A stretch of 64,000 nt of DNA from Tabrizicola caldifontis. GTDB taxonomy: Bacteria; Pseudomonadota; Alphaproteobacteria; Rhodobacterales; Rhodobacteraceae. The notes below the pieces were generated by a model. That model saw only the letters and a list, made by a program, of their open reading frames with translations. It was not told where the DNA came from and did no database searches. This document shows, one piece after another, positions 36,082-43,321 of this stretch (position 1 is its first letter; every line of letters begins with the position of its first letter). Where the stretch lies: contig NZ_SIJH01000001.1 of NCBI RefSeq assembly GCF_004762095.1, forward strand, positions 124,001 to 188,000. Direction: 5' to 3'. Made by a program: the position numbers and the translations under genes.

Positions 36082-37638
36082 ATGGACGGGAACGCAACCA
36101 GGGTCGTGGTGATCGGTGCCGGAATGGGGGGCCTCGCGGCGGCAATCCGCCTGGCGGCGCGGGGCTGCGCGGTGACCCTTGTCGAAGCGCAGGACATGCC
36201 CGGCGGCAAGATGCGCACGCTGCCATCGTCCGCAGGGCCACTCGATGCCGGGCCTACGGTTCTGACCCTGCGCGCGGTCTTCGACGACCTGTTCGCCCTG
36301 GCCGGCGCGCGGCTTGAGGATCACCTTACCCTTCTTCCGCAACGGATTCTTGCCCGGCACTGGTGGCCGGACGGCAGCCGGCTGGACCTGACCGGAGACC
36401 CCGAGACCGACGCTGCCGCGGTCGCCGCCTTTTCCGGCCCGGGCGAGGCGCTGGCCTTCCGCCGCTTCGACCGGCTGGCGCGCGCCCTGCATGACGCCTT
36501 TGAGGGTCCGGTGATGCAGGCCCCGCACCCGGATCTGGCGGCGATCCTGAAGGCTACGCTGACCCGCCCCGTGCTATGGCGCGCACTTCTGCCGGGACAG
36601 TCGCTGCACGGCCTGCTTGCCCGCCAGTTCCGGGACCGTCGGCTTGTGCAGCTTTTCGCCCGCTATGCCACTTATGTCGGCGGCCGGCCCGCCCATGTGC
36701 CCGGCGTGCTGGCGCTGATCTGGCGGGCGGAGGCTGCAGGCGTGTGGGCGGTAGAGGGCGGGATGCACCGGTTGGCCCTGGCCCTGGCCGATCTGGCGCG
36801 GCGTCTGGGGGTTGACCTGCGCCTTTCGACACCGGCGCTGCGCGTCGTGCGGCAGGGCGGGCGCATTTGCGGGGTGCAGCTGGCCAGCGGGGCCACCCTA
36901 CCCTGCGCGGCCTGCATCTTTGCCGGCGATCCGGCCGCACTGGTCGCGGGTCATCTGGGTCCGGGGCTGGGCGACGCCCTTCCCCCATCAGCCACGCAGC
37001 CCCGCAGCCTTTCGGCCTGGGTCTGGTCCTTTGCAGCCATTCCCGAAGGCCCGCTTGCCCCCGACCTGGTTCACCACAACGTCTTCTTCCCCGCCGACAC
37101 CAGCGGCGAGTTCGGCCCGCTGGGCCGGGGCGACATGCCCGAGACACCAACGCTTTACGTCTGTGCCGAGGATCGTTCGACCGGACGCCCGCAGGGCCCC
37201 GAACGGTTCGAGATCATCGTGAATGCCCCGCCCGGCCGCACCGACCAGCCAGAGGATTTCGCCCGATGTCACGCCCGCACCTTCCAGACACTTCGGATGC
37301 TCGGCCTGCGCTTCCTGCCCGAACCCGGACCGCAGGCGTTGACGACGCCGGCGATGCTGGACCGGCTATTCCCGGGATCGGGCGGGGCGATCTATGGCCG
37401 CAGCCCGGAGGGAGCTTTCGCAGCCTTCGCCCGGCCGCCGGCGCGAACGAAGGTGCCGGGGCTCTACCTGGCGGGCGGGGGGGCGCATCCGGGGGCTGGA
37501 GTGCCGATGGCGGCGCTCTCCGGCAGGCACGCGGCCGAGGCGGTGATGGCAGACCTGACTTTTCCGTCGATGTCGGGCCGGACGGCTATGCCTGGTGGTA
37601 TCTCGACGCCGTCGCCGACGACGGGGCCCGCGCGTTGA
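36082..37638 (+). CDS. crtD: Methoxyneurosporene/hydroxyneurosporene dehydrogenase (3,4-desaturase)
   Basis: 518-residue carotenoid desaturase of the CrtI family that introduces the C-3,4 double bond in the spheroidene pathway. An N-terminal FAD fold VVVIGAGMGGLAAAIRLA and a C-terminal LYLAGGGAHPGAGVPMAALSGRHAAEAV mark the family. The final 25-30 residues (SMSGRTAMPGGISTPSPTTGPAR) look non-conserved and make it slightly longer than the about 495 residues I recall for Rhodobacter CrtD. That tail overlaps sequence which in another frame encodes a conserved crtC peptide. Confidence 0.93.
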   Translation: MDGNATRVVVIGAGMGGLAAAIRLAARGCAVTLVEAQDMPGGKMRTLPSSAGPLDAGPTVLTLRAVFDDLFALAGARLEDHLTLLPQRILARHWWPDGSRLDLTGDPETDAAAVAAFSGPGEALAFRRFDRLARALHDAFEGPVMQAPHPDLAAILKATLTRPVLWRALLPGQSLHGLLARQFRDRRLVQLFARYATYVGGRPAHVPGVLALIWRAEAAGVWAVEGGMHRLALALADLARRLGVDLRLSTPALRVVRQGGRICGVQLASGATLPCAACIFAGDPAALVAGHLGPGLGDALPPSATQPRSLSAWVWSFAAIPEGPLAPDLVHHNVFFPADTSGEFGPLGRGDMPETPTLYVCAEDRSTGRPQGPERFEIIVNAPPGRTDQPEDFARCHARTFQTLRMLGLRFLPEPGPQALTTPAMLDRLFPGSGGAIYGRSPEGAFAAFARPPARTKVPGLYLAGGGAHPGAGVPMAALSGRHAAEAVMADLTFPSMSGRTAMPGGISTPSPTTGPAR

Positions 37639-38480
37639 GCGTGATCGGCTTCATTGGCTCGGTCTTTTCACCCTGGTATCGCTGGTCGGGGCGGCGCGAG
37701 CCGCAGAACCACGTCTGCCTGAACGTGGCCACCTACGGCCCGGGCGGTCGCTTCACCATGACCGACCGCGGCCGTTCCGCACTGCGCCAAAGTCCTGAAC
37801 GATTGCAGATCGGCCCCTCCGCCATGCACTGGACTGGCGGCGAGCTGGTGGTGGAGGTTGACGAGATATCGGCGCCGCCCGTCATCTGCCGCGTCCGGGG
37901 CACCATCACGCTGACGCCCGAGGTGATGACCGGGGTCGAGGCGCGGCTAACCACGGACGGGTCGCATCTCTGGCGCCCCTTCGCCCCCATCGCGCGGGTG
38001 AAGGTCGATCTCAGCCAGGGCCACATCTGGGAAGGGCACGGCTACTGGGACGCGAATTTCGGGACTGCCGCGCTGGAGACCGACTTCCGCTTCTGGACCT
38101 GGGGGCGCTTTCCGTTGCGTGATCGCACGGTCTGCTTCTACGATGCCACACGACGCGACGGCACCACCCTTGCCCTTGGCGTCGAGGTGACCCGGCAGGG
38201 TGAGGTGCGCGAAATCGCCCCGCCCCCTCTTGTGCGCTTCCGCCGCAGTCTATGGGCGGTCAGACGCGAAACGCGGGCAGATCCCGGCGTGGTCCCGCGC
38301 CAGCGGATGAACCTGCTGGACGCGCCCTTCTATTCGCGCAGCCTGGTGGAAACCCGGATCATGGGTGAATCCAGCATCGGTGTGCACGAGGCGCTGGACC
38401 TGACGCGCTATCGCCAGCCCTGGCTGAAACCGATGATCGCCGTCCGGGTGCCAAGACGCAGCGGCTGGCGGTTCGACTGA
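37635..38480 (+). CDS. crtC: Acyclic carotenoid 1,2-hydratase (hydroxyneurosporene synthase)
   Basis: Membrane-associated carotenoid hydratase adding water across the C-1,2 bond of neurosporene. Conserved blocks are IGFIGSVFSPWYRWSGR, NHVCLNVATYGPGGRFTMTDRG, LVVEVDEIS, GYWDANFG and LDLTRYRQPWLKPMIAVRVPRR. The TTG at 37635 overlaps the crtD stop (TTGA) and is proposed as start; GTG 37641 is an alternative. The same frame reads a crtC-like peptide GPDGYAWWYLDAVADDG upstream of these codons, inside crtD, where there is no ATG, GTG or TTG, so the true start is unresolved. Confidence 0.88.
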   Translation: MSVIGFIGSVFSPWYRWSGRREPQNHVCLNVATYGPGGRFTMTDRGRSALRQSPERLQIGPSAMHWTGGELVVEVDEISAPPVICRVRGTITLTPEVMTGVEARLTTDGSHLWRPFAPIARVKVDLSQGHIWEGHGYWDANFGTAALETDFRFWTWGRFPLRDRTVCFYDATRRDGTTLALGVEVTRQGEVREIAPPPLVRFRRSLWAVRRETRADPGVVPRQRMNLLDAPFYSRSLVETRIMGESSIGVHEALDLTRYRQPWLKPMIAVRVPRRSGWRFD

Positions 38481-38524
38481 CTGCAATCAAGGCGTCCTTC
38501 GACAGCCAGTTGCACGGCCATCCA

Positions 38525-38542
38525 GACCCCGAACAAGGGGTC
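38525..38542. terminator. Possible bidirectional terminator between crtC and bchO
   Basis: GACCCC and GGGGTC (six-base stem, loop GAACAA) lie between the convergent crtC and bchO genes and touch the bchO stop. There is no T-run on either side, so termination would be weak or factor-dependent. Confidence 0.3.
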
Positions 38543-39392
38543 AGCCGCGCAACCAGTCCGAAAATTCTGCAAGGACAGCGGCCGCGTCCTCTTCATGCGC
38601 CAGATGCCCGAGTGCCGGCATCTGGCGTACCTCGGCCCGGGGCAGCATCCCGGCCGCCTCGCGCGAGACCTGCGGCGGCACCACCCGGTCGCCCGCATTG
38701 GTCACCAGCAGGGTCGGCACCGACAGTCCCGCCGCTGCCGCCATCAGCCGGTCAACCCGCCAGGCCGCCATCATGCCCAGAGTTCCATCGACATGCGACG
38801 GGCGGCGCACCAGCGTCACATACTGGGCGATCCCGGCGGCATCGAGGTGCGACCCCGTGCCCTCGATCAGCTGGCGCACCTTCGCCTCGTTGCCCCAGAG
38901 GTGGCTGACGACCGAAGGCACGAAGGGCGTGGCCGCCAGCGCCCGCGCCAGAAGCGGAAACAGAAAGCCCGCCGCCCCTTCGAACTGGCCCAGCGCAGCG
39001 TTCAGACCGATCACCGAGCGCAGCGGCATCAGCGTGGACAACTGCAAGGCAAGCGGCACACCGGCGGAATGGCCGATCACCAGCCGTGGTCGCCAGCCCG
39101 CCACCAGACAAAGCTGTTCCAGATCCTGAGCCATGGGTGGGATCCCGAACCGCCCCCGCGTGCCGGCGCGCGTGAACCCCTGACCGGGCAGATCGGGGAT
39201 AAGGCACCGGAAACCTGAAAGAATTGGCGCCAGATGCCGGAACGAATGGCCCGAGGCACCGGCGCCATGCAGCAGCAGGATATCGGGCCCTTCACCCGTC
39301 TCGACCACCCACCAGTCGTGCCGCGCCCGGACGCGGCGGCCATGCGCGCGGAAGGGCCAGCCGGCTGGCGGGTCATGTGCCGTGGTGATCAT
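38541..39392 (-). CDS. bchO: BchO, alpha/beta hydrolase of the magnesium chelatase operon
   Basis: 283-residue alpha/beta-hydrolase fold protein found after bchD in purple bacteria and often called a putative magnesium chelatase accessory protein. The oxyanion segment LLLHGAGASGHSF, the nucleophile elbow IGHSAGVPLALQ (Ser) and the C-terminal MPALGHLAHEED (His) form a plausible triad. ATG 39392 directly abuts the bchD stop. Its biochemical role is not established. Confidence 0.92.
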   Translation of the reverse strand: MITTAHDPPAGWPFRAHGRRVRARHDWWVVETGEGPDILLLHGAGASGHSFRHLAPILSGFRCLIPDLPGQGFTRAGTRGRFGIPPMAQDLEQLCLVAGWRPRLVIGHSAGVPLALQLSTLMPLRSVIGLNAALGQFEGAAGFLFPLLARALAATPFVPSVVSHLWGNEAKVRQLIEGTGSHLDAAGIAQYVTLVRRPSHVDGTLGMMAAWRVDRLMAAAAGLSVPTLLVTNAGDRVVPPQVSREAAGMLPRAEVRQMPALGHLAHEEDAAAVLAEFSDWLRG

Positions 39393-41225
39393 TCAGTCAG
39401 ACTTCAGCGGAGCCAACGCCGCCTCAAGAGCCTGGGACATCCGCGCCGCATCGGCCCGCGGCAATGGCAGATAGACCCCACCAAGCGAATGCGAAAGCCG
39501 TTTCAGCCCGGCCTCTGGCCGGCTGGCCGTGTCGATCACGACAGACGCGGACCCGGTCGCGGCCCAGGACTGGGCCATCTGCACGGCCTCGGCCTCGGCC
39601 CGGTCGCGGCCCGGCGCACCGTCAAGCGCCACATTGGCGCGCCCATCAGTCAGAAGTGCCAGAACCGGCGTCAGACCGCGCGCGCGCACACGCAGAGCCG
39701 TCTCGCCCGCAAGGCGCAGGGCTGCCGCCAGCGGCGTGCCCCCGCCGCCAGGCAAACCGGAAAGACGGCGCTTCGCCTGTACCAGCGACCGTGTGGGCGG
39801 CAGCACAAGTTCTGCCCCCGATCCCCGGAAGGCGATAAGCGCCACATGGTCGCGCCGGGCATAGGCGCGCGCAAGCAGCAGCTCCACCGCACCTTTCGCC
39901 TCGGCCAACCTGGCAAGAGCAGCGGAACCGGACGCATCGACGGCGAAGATGAGCACCCGTTCGGACCTTTCCAGGTGGCGGCGGATGCGCAGGTCGGACC
40001 GCCGAATATGCAGGCTGCGGTTCTGGAATACCGCCCCACCCCCACCCTCCCCCACGAGGGGGGAGAGAGACGCGGGTTGTGCAAGCGTTGCCAAATGGGG
40101 AATCGCGGTTCGCGCGAACAGGGGAGGCTCCCCTTCCCCCGGTGGAGAGGAGATGGGGATGGGCGGCGCCGCCTGCCGTCGGCGCACCGCCTGCCAGGGC
40201 GCGGCGGCGCGAAGCGTGGCGATCAGGTCGAGCCGGTGGTTTGCGTCGGGTTTGCCAGGGCGCGATGGCAGCGGGCGTCCGCGCCGGTGCCCGGAACGCG
40301 CCTCGCCCGCGCCAGTGCCCCCCGTCAGCGCGCGGGCGGCGCGCGCGGCTGCCAGGTGCTCAAGCAGATCGCCGGGCAGCGCAGCCCTGACGGCCTCGAG
40401 GATCAGGTCTTCCGGCAGATCCAGGCTGTCGGCCTGCTCCGCATCTGCACCGGGGTCGGGAGGAAGCGGCGGGGGGACATTGGGTGCTGCGGCCTCGGGC
40501 CAGGTCCGGGCACGATGGGCAAAGGCAAGTTCGGCCGCCGTCAGCACATCCCCGCGCCGCACGCCGGGATGGCCACGCAACGCTGCGATCACACGGGCCA
40601 GCCGCAACGCCAGAAGCGGAGCACGCAGCCCCGGGATGCCAAGGGCCAGCGCGACGGCGGTCAGGTGCTCGCCCGCCCTGGCCGGGATGCGCACACGGGG
40701 CAGGCGGTCGCGGGCGGCAGACAGCGCCTCGGCGTCAAGGCGCAAGGGCGCGCTGTCGCTGTCGGCGATCCCATCAAGGGTCAGGAACAGGGCCAGCCGG
40801 TCGGCAAGCGCAGGGGGCAACGCTTCGTCGGCTTCGGCACCCTCGTCAAGCGCGATCAGACAATGGCCCGGGCCATCCAGCGCCTGGCCCAGCCGCGCGG
40901 CCAGCCCTGCCGGGCAGCGCTCCGCCATGGTCAGGACCAGCGTCGCCGGCCGTGCCAGCAGCCCCTCGGCCTGCACGGGGCGTCCCACCGCAAGCGTGGC
41001 CGTCAGGTCCAGCCCGCCGAACAGCGCCTCGTCCCCTATCAAGGGATGCAGACGGCGCAGGGGCAGCGGCAGCGCGGACAGGGCGGCCGTGACCCTGTCG
41101 AGCACCGGGCCGACCCGGGACCGCAGCCAAAGCCCCTTCAGCCCCGCCGGGTCCACCGCCAGCGCCATGAGCGCCAGCTCGACGCGCTGCCACGGCGCCA
41201 GAGGGGCGATCTGACGGTCAGGCAC
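39393..41225 (-). CDS. bchD: Magnesium chelatase subunit D, with in-frame linker insertion
   Basis: 610-residue AAA+-like subunit that pairs with BchI to drive Mg insertion into protoporphyrin IX. A degenerate AAA+ module occupies about residues 1-250, followed by an acidic/proline linker and then an integrin-I (VWA) domain with MIDAS motif DASGS near residue 430. Relatives are about 560 residues; here about 50 extra residues (roughly 350-400, with ISSPPGEGEP and LSPLVGEGGGG) coincide with a GC-rich repeat, between conserved PWQAVRRR and RRHLERSERVLIFAVDASGS. The GTG start at 41225 fits the family; the upstream open frame is repeat sequence. Confidence 0.92.
   Translation of the reverse strand: MPDRQIAPLAPWQRVELALMALAVDPAGLKGLWLRSRVGPVLDRVTAALSALPLPLRRLHPLIGDEALFGGLDLTATLAVGRPVQAEGLLARPATLVLTMAERCPAGLAARLGQALDGPGHCLIALDEGAEADEALPPALADRLALFLTLDGIADSDSAPLRLDAEALSAARDRLPRVRIPARAGEHLTAVALALGIPGLRAPLLALRLARVIAALRGHPGVRRGDVLTAAELAFAHRARTWPEAAAPNVPPPLPPDPGADAEQADSLDLPEDLILEAVRAALPGDLLEHLAAARAARALTGGTGAGEARSGHRRGRPLPSRPGKPDANHRLDLIATLRAAAPWQAVRRRQAAPPIPISSPPGEGEPPLFARTAIPHLATLAQPASLSPLVGEGGGGAVFQNRSLHIRRSDLRIRRHLERSERVLIFAVDASGSAALARLAEAKGAVELLLARAYARRDHVALIAFRGSGAELVLPPTRSLVQAKRRLSGLPGGGGTPLAAALRLAGETALRVRARGLTPVLALLTDGRANVALDGAPGRDRAEAEAVQMAQSWAATGSASVVIDTASRPEAGLKRLSHSLGGVYLPLPRADAARMSQALEAALAPLKSD
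40034..40171. repeat. GC-rich palindromic repeat inserted in bchD
   Basis: Two short inverted repeats bracket about 140 bases of bchD linker: CTCCCCC/GGGGGAG (40047-40053 and 40059-40065) and GGGGA/TCCCC (40121-40125 and 40129-40133). The strings CCCCTTCCCCCG and GGGGATGG are shared with the reverse complement of the repeat at 41311-41358, so both belong to one family. It is read in frame, giving a PPGEGEP/SPLVGEGG-type peptide. Confidence 0.6.
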
Positions 41226-41310
41226 GTCCCCGCGCCCGCCTGCATGTTCGGGACGGGTGATCTGGCACCGAGGCACTGTCGCAGCTCCCACCCCAGATGG
41301 GGAAGGCGGC

Positions 41311-41358
41311 ACCATGCCCCTCTCCGTCCCTCCCCCGCGCGGGGGAAGGGGGCCACCG
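41311..41358. repeat. GC-rich palindromic repeat between bchI and bchD
   Basis: The 185 bases between bchI and bchD contain CCCCCGCGCGGGGG, a perfect palindrome at 41332-41345, flanked by CCTCTCCGTCCCT and AAGGGGGCCACC. Related sequence lies inside bchD. The rest of the spacer holds no gene that I can support. Confidence 0.6.
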
Positions 41359-41410
41359 GGACCAGCCTCCGGTTCGGACCGGAATAGCGGCGCGTATGAG
41401 AGCGTCTCGG

Positions 41411-42427
41411 TCAGGGCAGCACCTCGGCAAGCGAGCGGTCAACGCGGGCGGCGGACCCTGCCTCATCCAGCGGGTCGCGGCGCAGACGGTGCGACAGCGC
41501 CATCGGCGCCACGCGCTTCAGGTGGCGGCGGTGAACGGCGGCTTCACCCTCGAAGGCAGCCAGGGCGCGGGCGGCGCGCAGCAGGGTCAATTCGCCACGA
41601 AGGCCGTCAGACCCAAGCGCCAGGCACAGGGCCGCGCAGTCGTGCAGGACCGCACCCGGGGTCTTCAGTTTCTGCAGCGCCTCGCGAGCGGCGAGGATCT
41701 GGTTGCGCAGCCCCGCATCCATCGGCCGCCAGGTCTTCATGAAGCGGTCATGCTGGTTCTCATAGGCGTCGCGCCGCCGGATCACCTCGACCCGCGTTTC
41801 GATGTCCTTCGGGCTGGCAACCTCGACCGACAGGCCGAAACGGTCCAGCAGTTGCGGACGCAGTTCGCCCTCTTCCGGGTTGCCTGAACCCACCAGCACG
41901 AAGCGCGCCGGGTGGCGGATCGACAGGCCCTCGCGTTCGACCACGTTCTCGCCAGATTGCGCAACGTCAAGAAGAAGATCGACGATGTGGTCCTCCAGCA
42001 GGTTGACCTCGTCGATGTACAGGTATCCGCGGTTGGCGCGGGCCAGCAGGCCGGGCTCGAACGCCTTTTCGCCCCGGGTCAGGGCCCTTTCAATGTCCAG
42101 CGCACCCACGACCCGGTCCTCGGTCACGCCAAGAGGCAGATCCACGACCGGGGTCGGTCGGGTCACGATCCGGTCGGCGACACCTTGCGCCCAGTCCGGG
42201 CACAGGTCGCGGCGAGGAGAGTTCACGGGGCACCCTTCGACCACGTCGATCGACGGCAGCAGCGCGGCAAGCGCGCGGACGGCGGTGGATTTGCCTGTCC
42301 CCCGATCGCCGAAGACCAGAACCCCGCCGATCCCGGGGTCGATGGCCGTCAGGATCATCGCGGTCTTCATGTCTTCCTGACCGACGATGGCCGAGAAGGG
42401 GAAGGGCTGACGGGCTGTTCTGGTCAT
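41411..42427 (-). CDS. bchI: Magnesium chelatase subunit I (AAA+ ATPase)
   Basis: 338-residue AAA+ ATPase of magnesium chelatase, catalysing the first committed step of bacteriochlorophyll synthesis with BchD and BchH. Walker A is VFGDRGTGKSTAVRALAAL, Walker B YLYIDEVNLLEDHIVDLLLD, sensor GSGNPEEGELRPQLLDRFGL, and the C-terminal ALSHRLRRDPLDEAGS is conserved. ATG 42427 has GAGG six bases upstream; ATG 42439, overlapping the crtA stop, is an in-frame alternative adding four residues. Confidence 0.97.
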   Translation of the reverse strand: MTRTARQPFPFSAIVGQEDMKTAMILTAIDPGIGGVLVFGDRGTGKSTAVRALAALLPSIDVVEGCPVNSPRRDLCPDWAQGVADRIVTRPTPVVDLPLGVTEDRVVGALDIERALTRGEKAFEPGLLARANRGYLYIDEVNLLEDHIVDLLLDVAQSGENVVEREGLSIRHPARFVLVGSGNPEEGELRPQLLDRFGLSVEVASPKDIETRVEVIRRRDAYENQHDRFMKTWRPMDAGLRNQILAAREALQKLKTPGAVLHDCAALCLALGSDGLRGELTLLRAARALAAFEGEAAVHRRHLKRVAPMALSHRLRRDPLDEAGSAARVDRSLAEVLP

Positions 42428-42435
42428 CGCTGGCC

Positions 42436-43200
42436 TCATGCGGCTTGGGTCGGGTGGGGCGCGGGGTGGTCGGCGGCGCGTGATGGCCTGTCCGGCAGGG
42501 CACGGCTACGCAGAAGCGGCGCGCCGTTCCACTGGCCTTCCACGCCCAGCACGCGAAAGCGTGCGTAAAGCTCGTCGATGAACCAGCCCTCGTCGCGCAC
42601 GGCCCTGATGGCGCGGCCATGCGGGCCGTCCCCTCGGGCGAAGCGGGACATGCTGGTCATGTCAGGCCAGATCGAGAAGGTGACCTGGTGCAGTAGCGGT
42701 ACCTCGCCGATCCCGATCTTGAACAGAACGTCGGGATCGGCCCCTATCACCGCCGAGATGTCGGGCACCCGGCGCCAGAAGCGCAGGGCCATTGCCGGCT
42801 TGACGCTGGCGCGGGTGAGAACGGCCAGGGGACCGTCCAGGTCGGCCGGGCGCGGTTCGGGAACGAAGGGATTGACGCCCGACCAGACGCCGCGCGCCGA
42901 CAGGGGCGAGAGGTAGACAGTGCTGCTTTCTGTCGCCCTTGCCCGCCAGTGGCGCCAGACCGGGCCTTGCGCCACGCCTTGCCGTGCTGCGGCCTCGTTC
43001 GGCCAGACGGCAAGAATCGCCCAGACACCCCAGTTCGGTTTCGGCGTGAACCCCTCGCCCGTGCCAGAGCCGCAGAGCTTCCAGAACATCAGATGCGGCT
43101 CTTGTCGCAGAGTAAGGCGCGCCGCCCCCATCTGCCCGATCACCCAGAGCCTGGCCATCAGGCCCTGAAAGCGGAAAAGGGACAGGGTGGCGGTGGGCAT
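42436..43200 (-). CDS. crtA: Spheroidene monooxygenase
   Basis: 254-residue oxygenase that converts spheroidene to spheroidenone when oxygen is present. Family blocks LSLFRFQGL, FWKLCGSGTGEGFTPKPN and WPNEAAAR near the N-terminal half, and TFSIWPDMTSMSRFARG with GPHGRAIRAVRDEGWF later, are present. ATG 43200 matches the family start. The promoter is shared with divergent crtI and has two PpsR-type operators. It overlaps the possible upstream bchI start by four bases. Confidence 0.94.
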   Translation of the reverse strand: MPTATLSLFRFQGLMARLWVIGQMGAARLTLRQEPHLMFWKLCGSGTGEGFTPKPNWGVWAILAVWPNEAAARQGVAQGPVWRHWRARATESSTVYLSPLSARGVWSGVNPFVPEPRPADLDGPLAVLTRASVKPAMALRFWRRVPDISAVIGADPDVLFKIGIGEVPLLHQVTFSIWPDMTSMSRFARGDGPHGRAIRAVRDEGWFIDELYARFRVLGVEGQWNGAPLLRSRALPDRPSRAADHPAPHPTQAA

Positions 43201-43212
43201 CGACCCCTCCGA

Positions 43213-43230
43213 TGTAACTTTACCTTGACA
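43213..43230. promoter_or_regulatory. PpsR/CrtJ operator, crtA side
   Basis: TGTAACTTTACCTTGACA, a perfect TGT-N12-ACA site 12 bases upstream of the crtA start; its right end forms a TTGACA -35-like hexamer reading toward crtI. Confidence 0.85.
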
Positions 43231-43287
43231 GTCTAGCGCAAAATGGCGGCCCGTGAAGGGGTTCATTTGCCGCAGTATATGCGTAGT

Positions 43288-43305
43288 TGTAAATTTGGCT
43301 AGACA
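43288..43305. promoter_or_regulatory. PpsR/CrtJ operator, crtI side
   Basis: TGTAAATTTGGCTAGACA, a perfect TGT-N12-ACA site 16 bases upstream of crtI and 57 bases from the crtA-side site. The distant pair in a divergent promoter would allow bridging repression of both genes. Confidence 0.85.
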
Positions 43306-43321
43306 TCCTATCATCCATGGC

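Noticed and set aside
36867-38480. crtC starting far upstream at 36867 (537 codons)
   Set aside because: The upstream part is out-of-frame crtD sequence without CrtC similarity; only the stretch from about 37570 resembles CrtC.
39234-41387. 717-codon plus-strand open frame
   Set aside because: Antisense to bchO and bchD; Arg/Gly/Gln-rich with no domain.
43253-43321. crtI starting at ATG 43253
   Set aside because: This would place the PpsR operator inside the coding region and add 23 residues not seen in CrtI; ATG 43322 fits the family.
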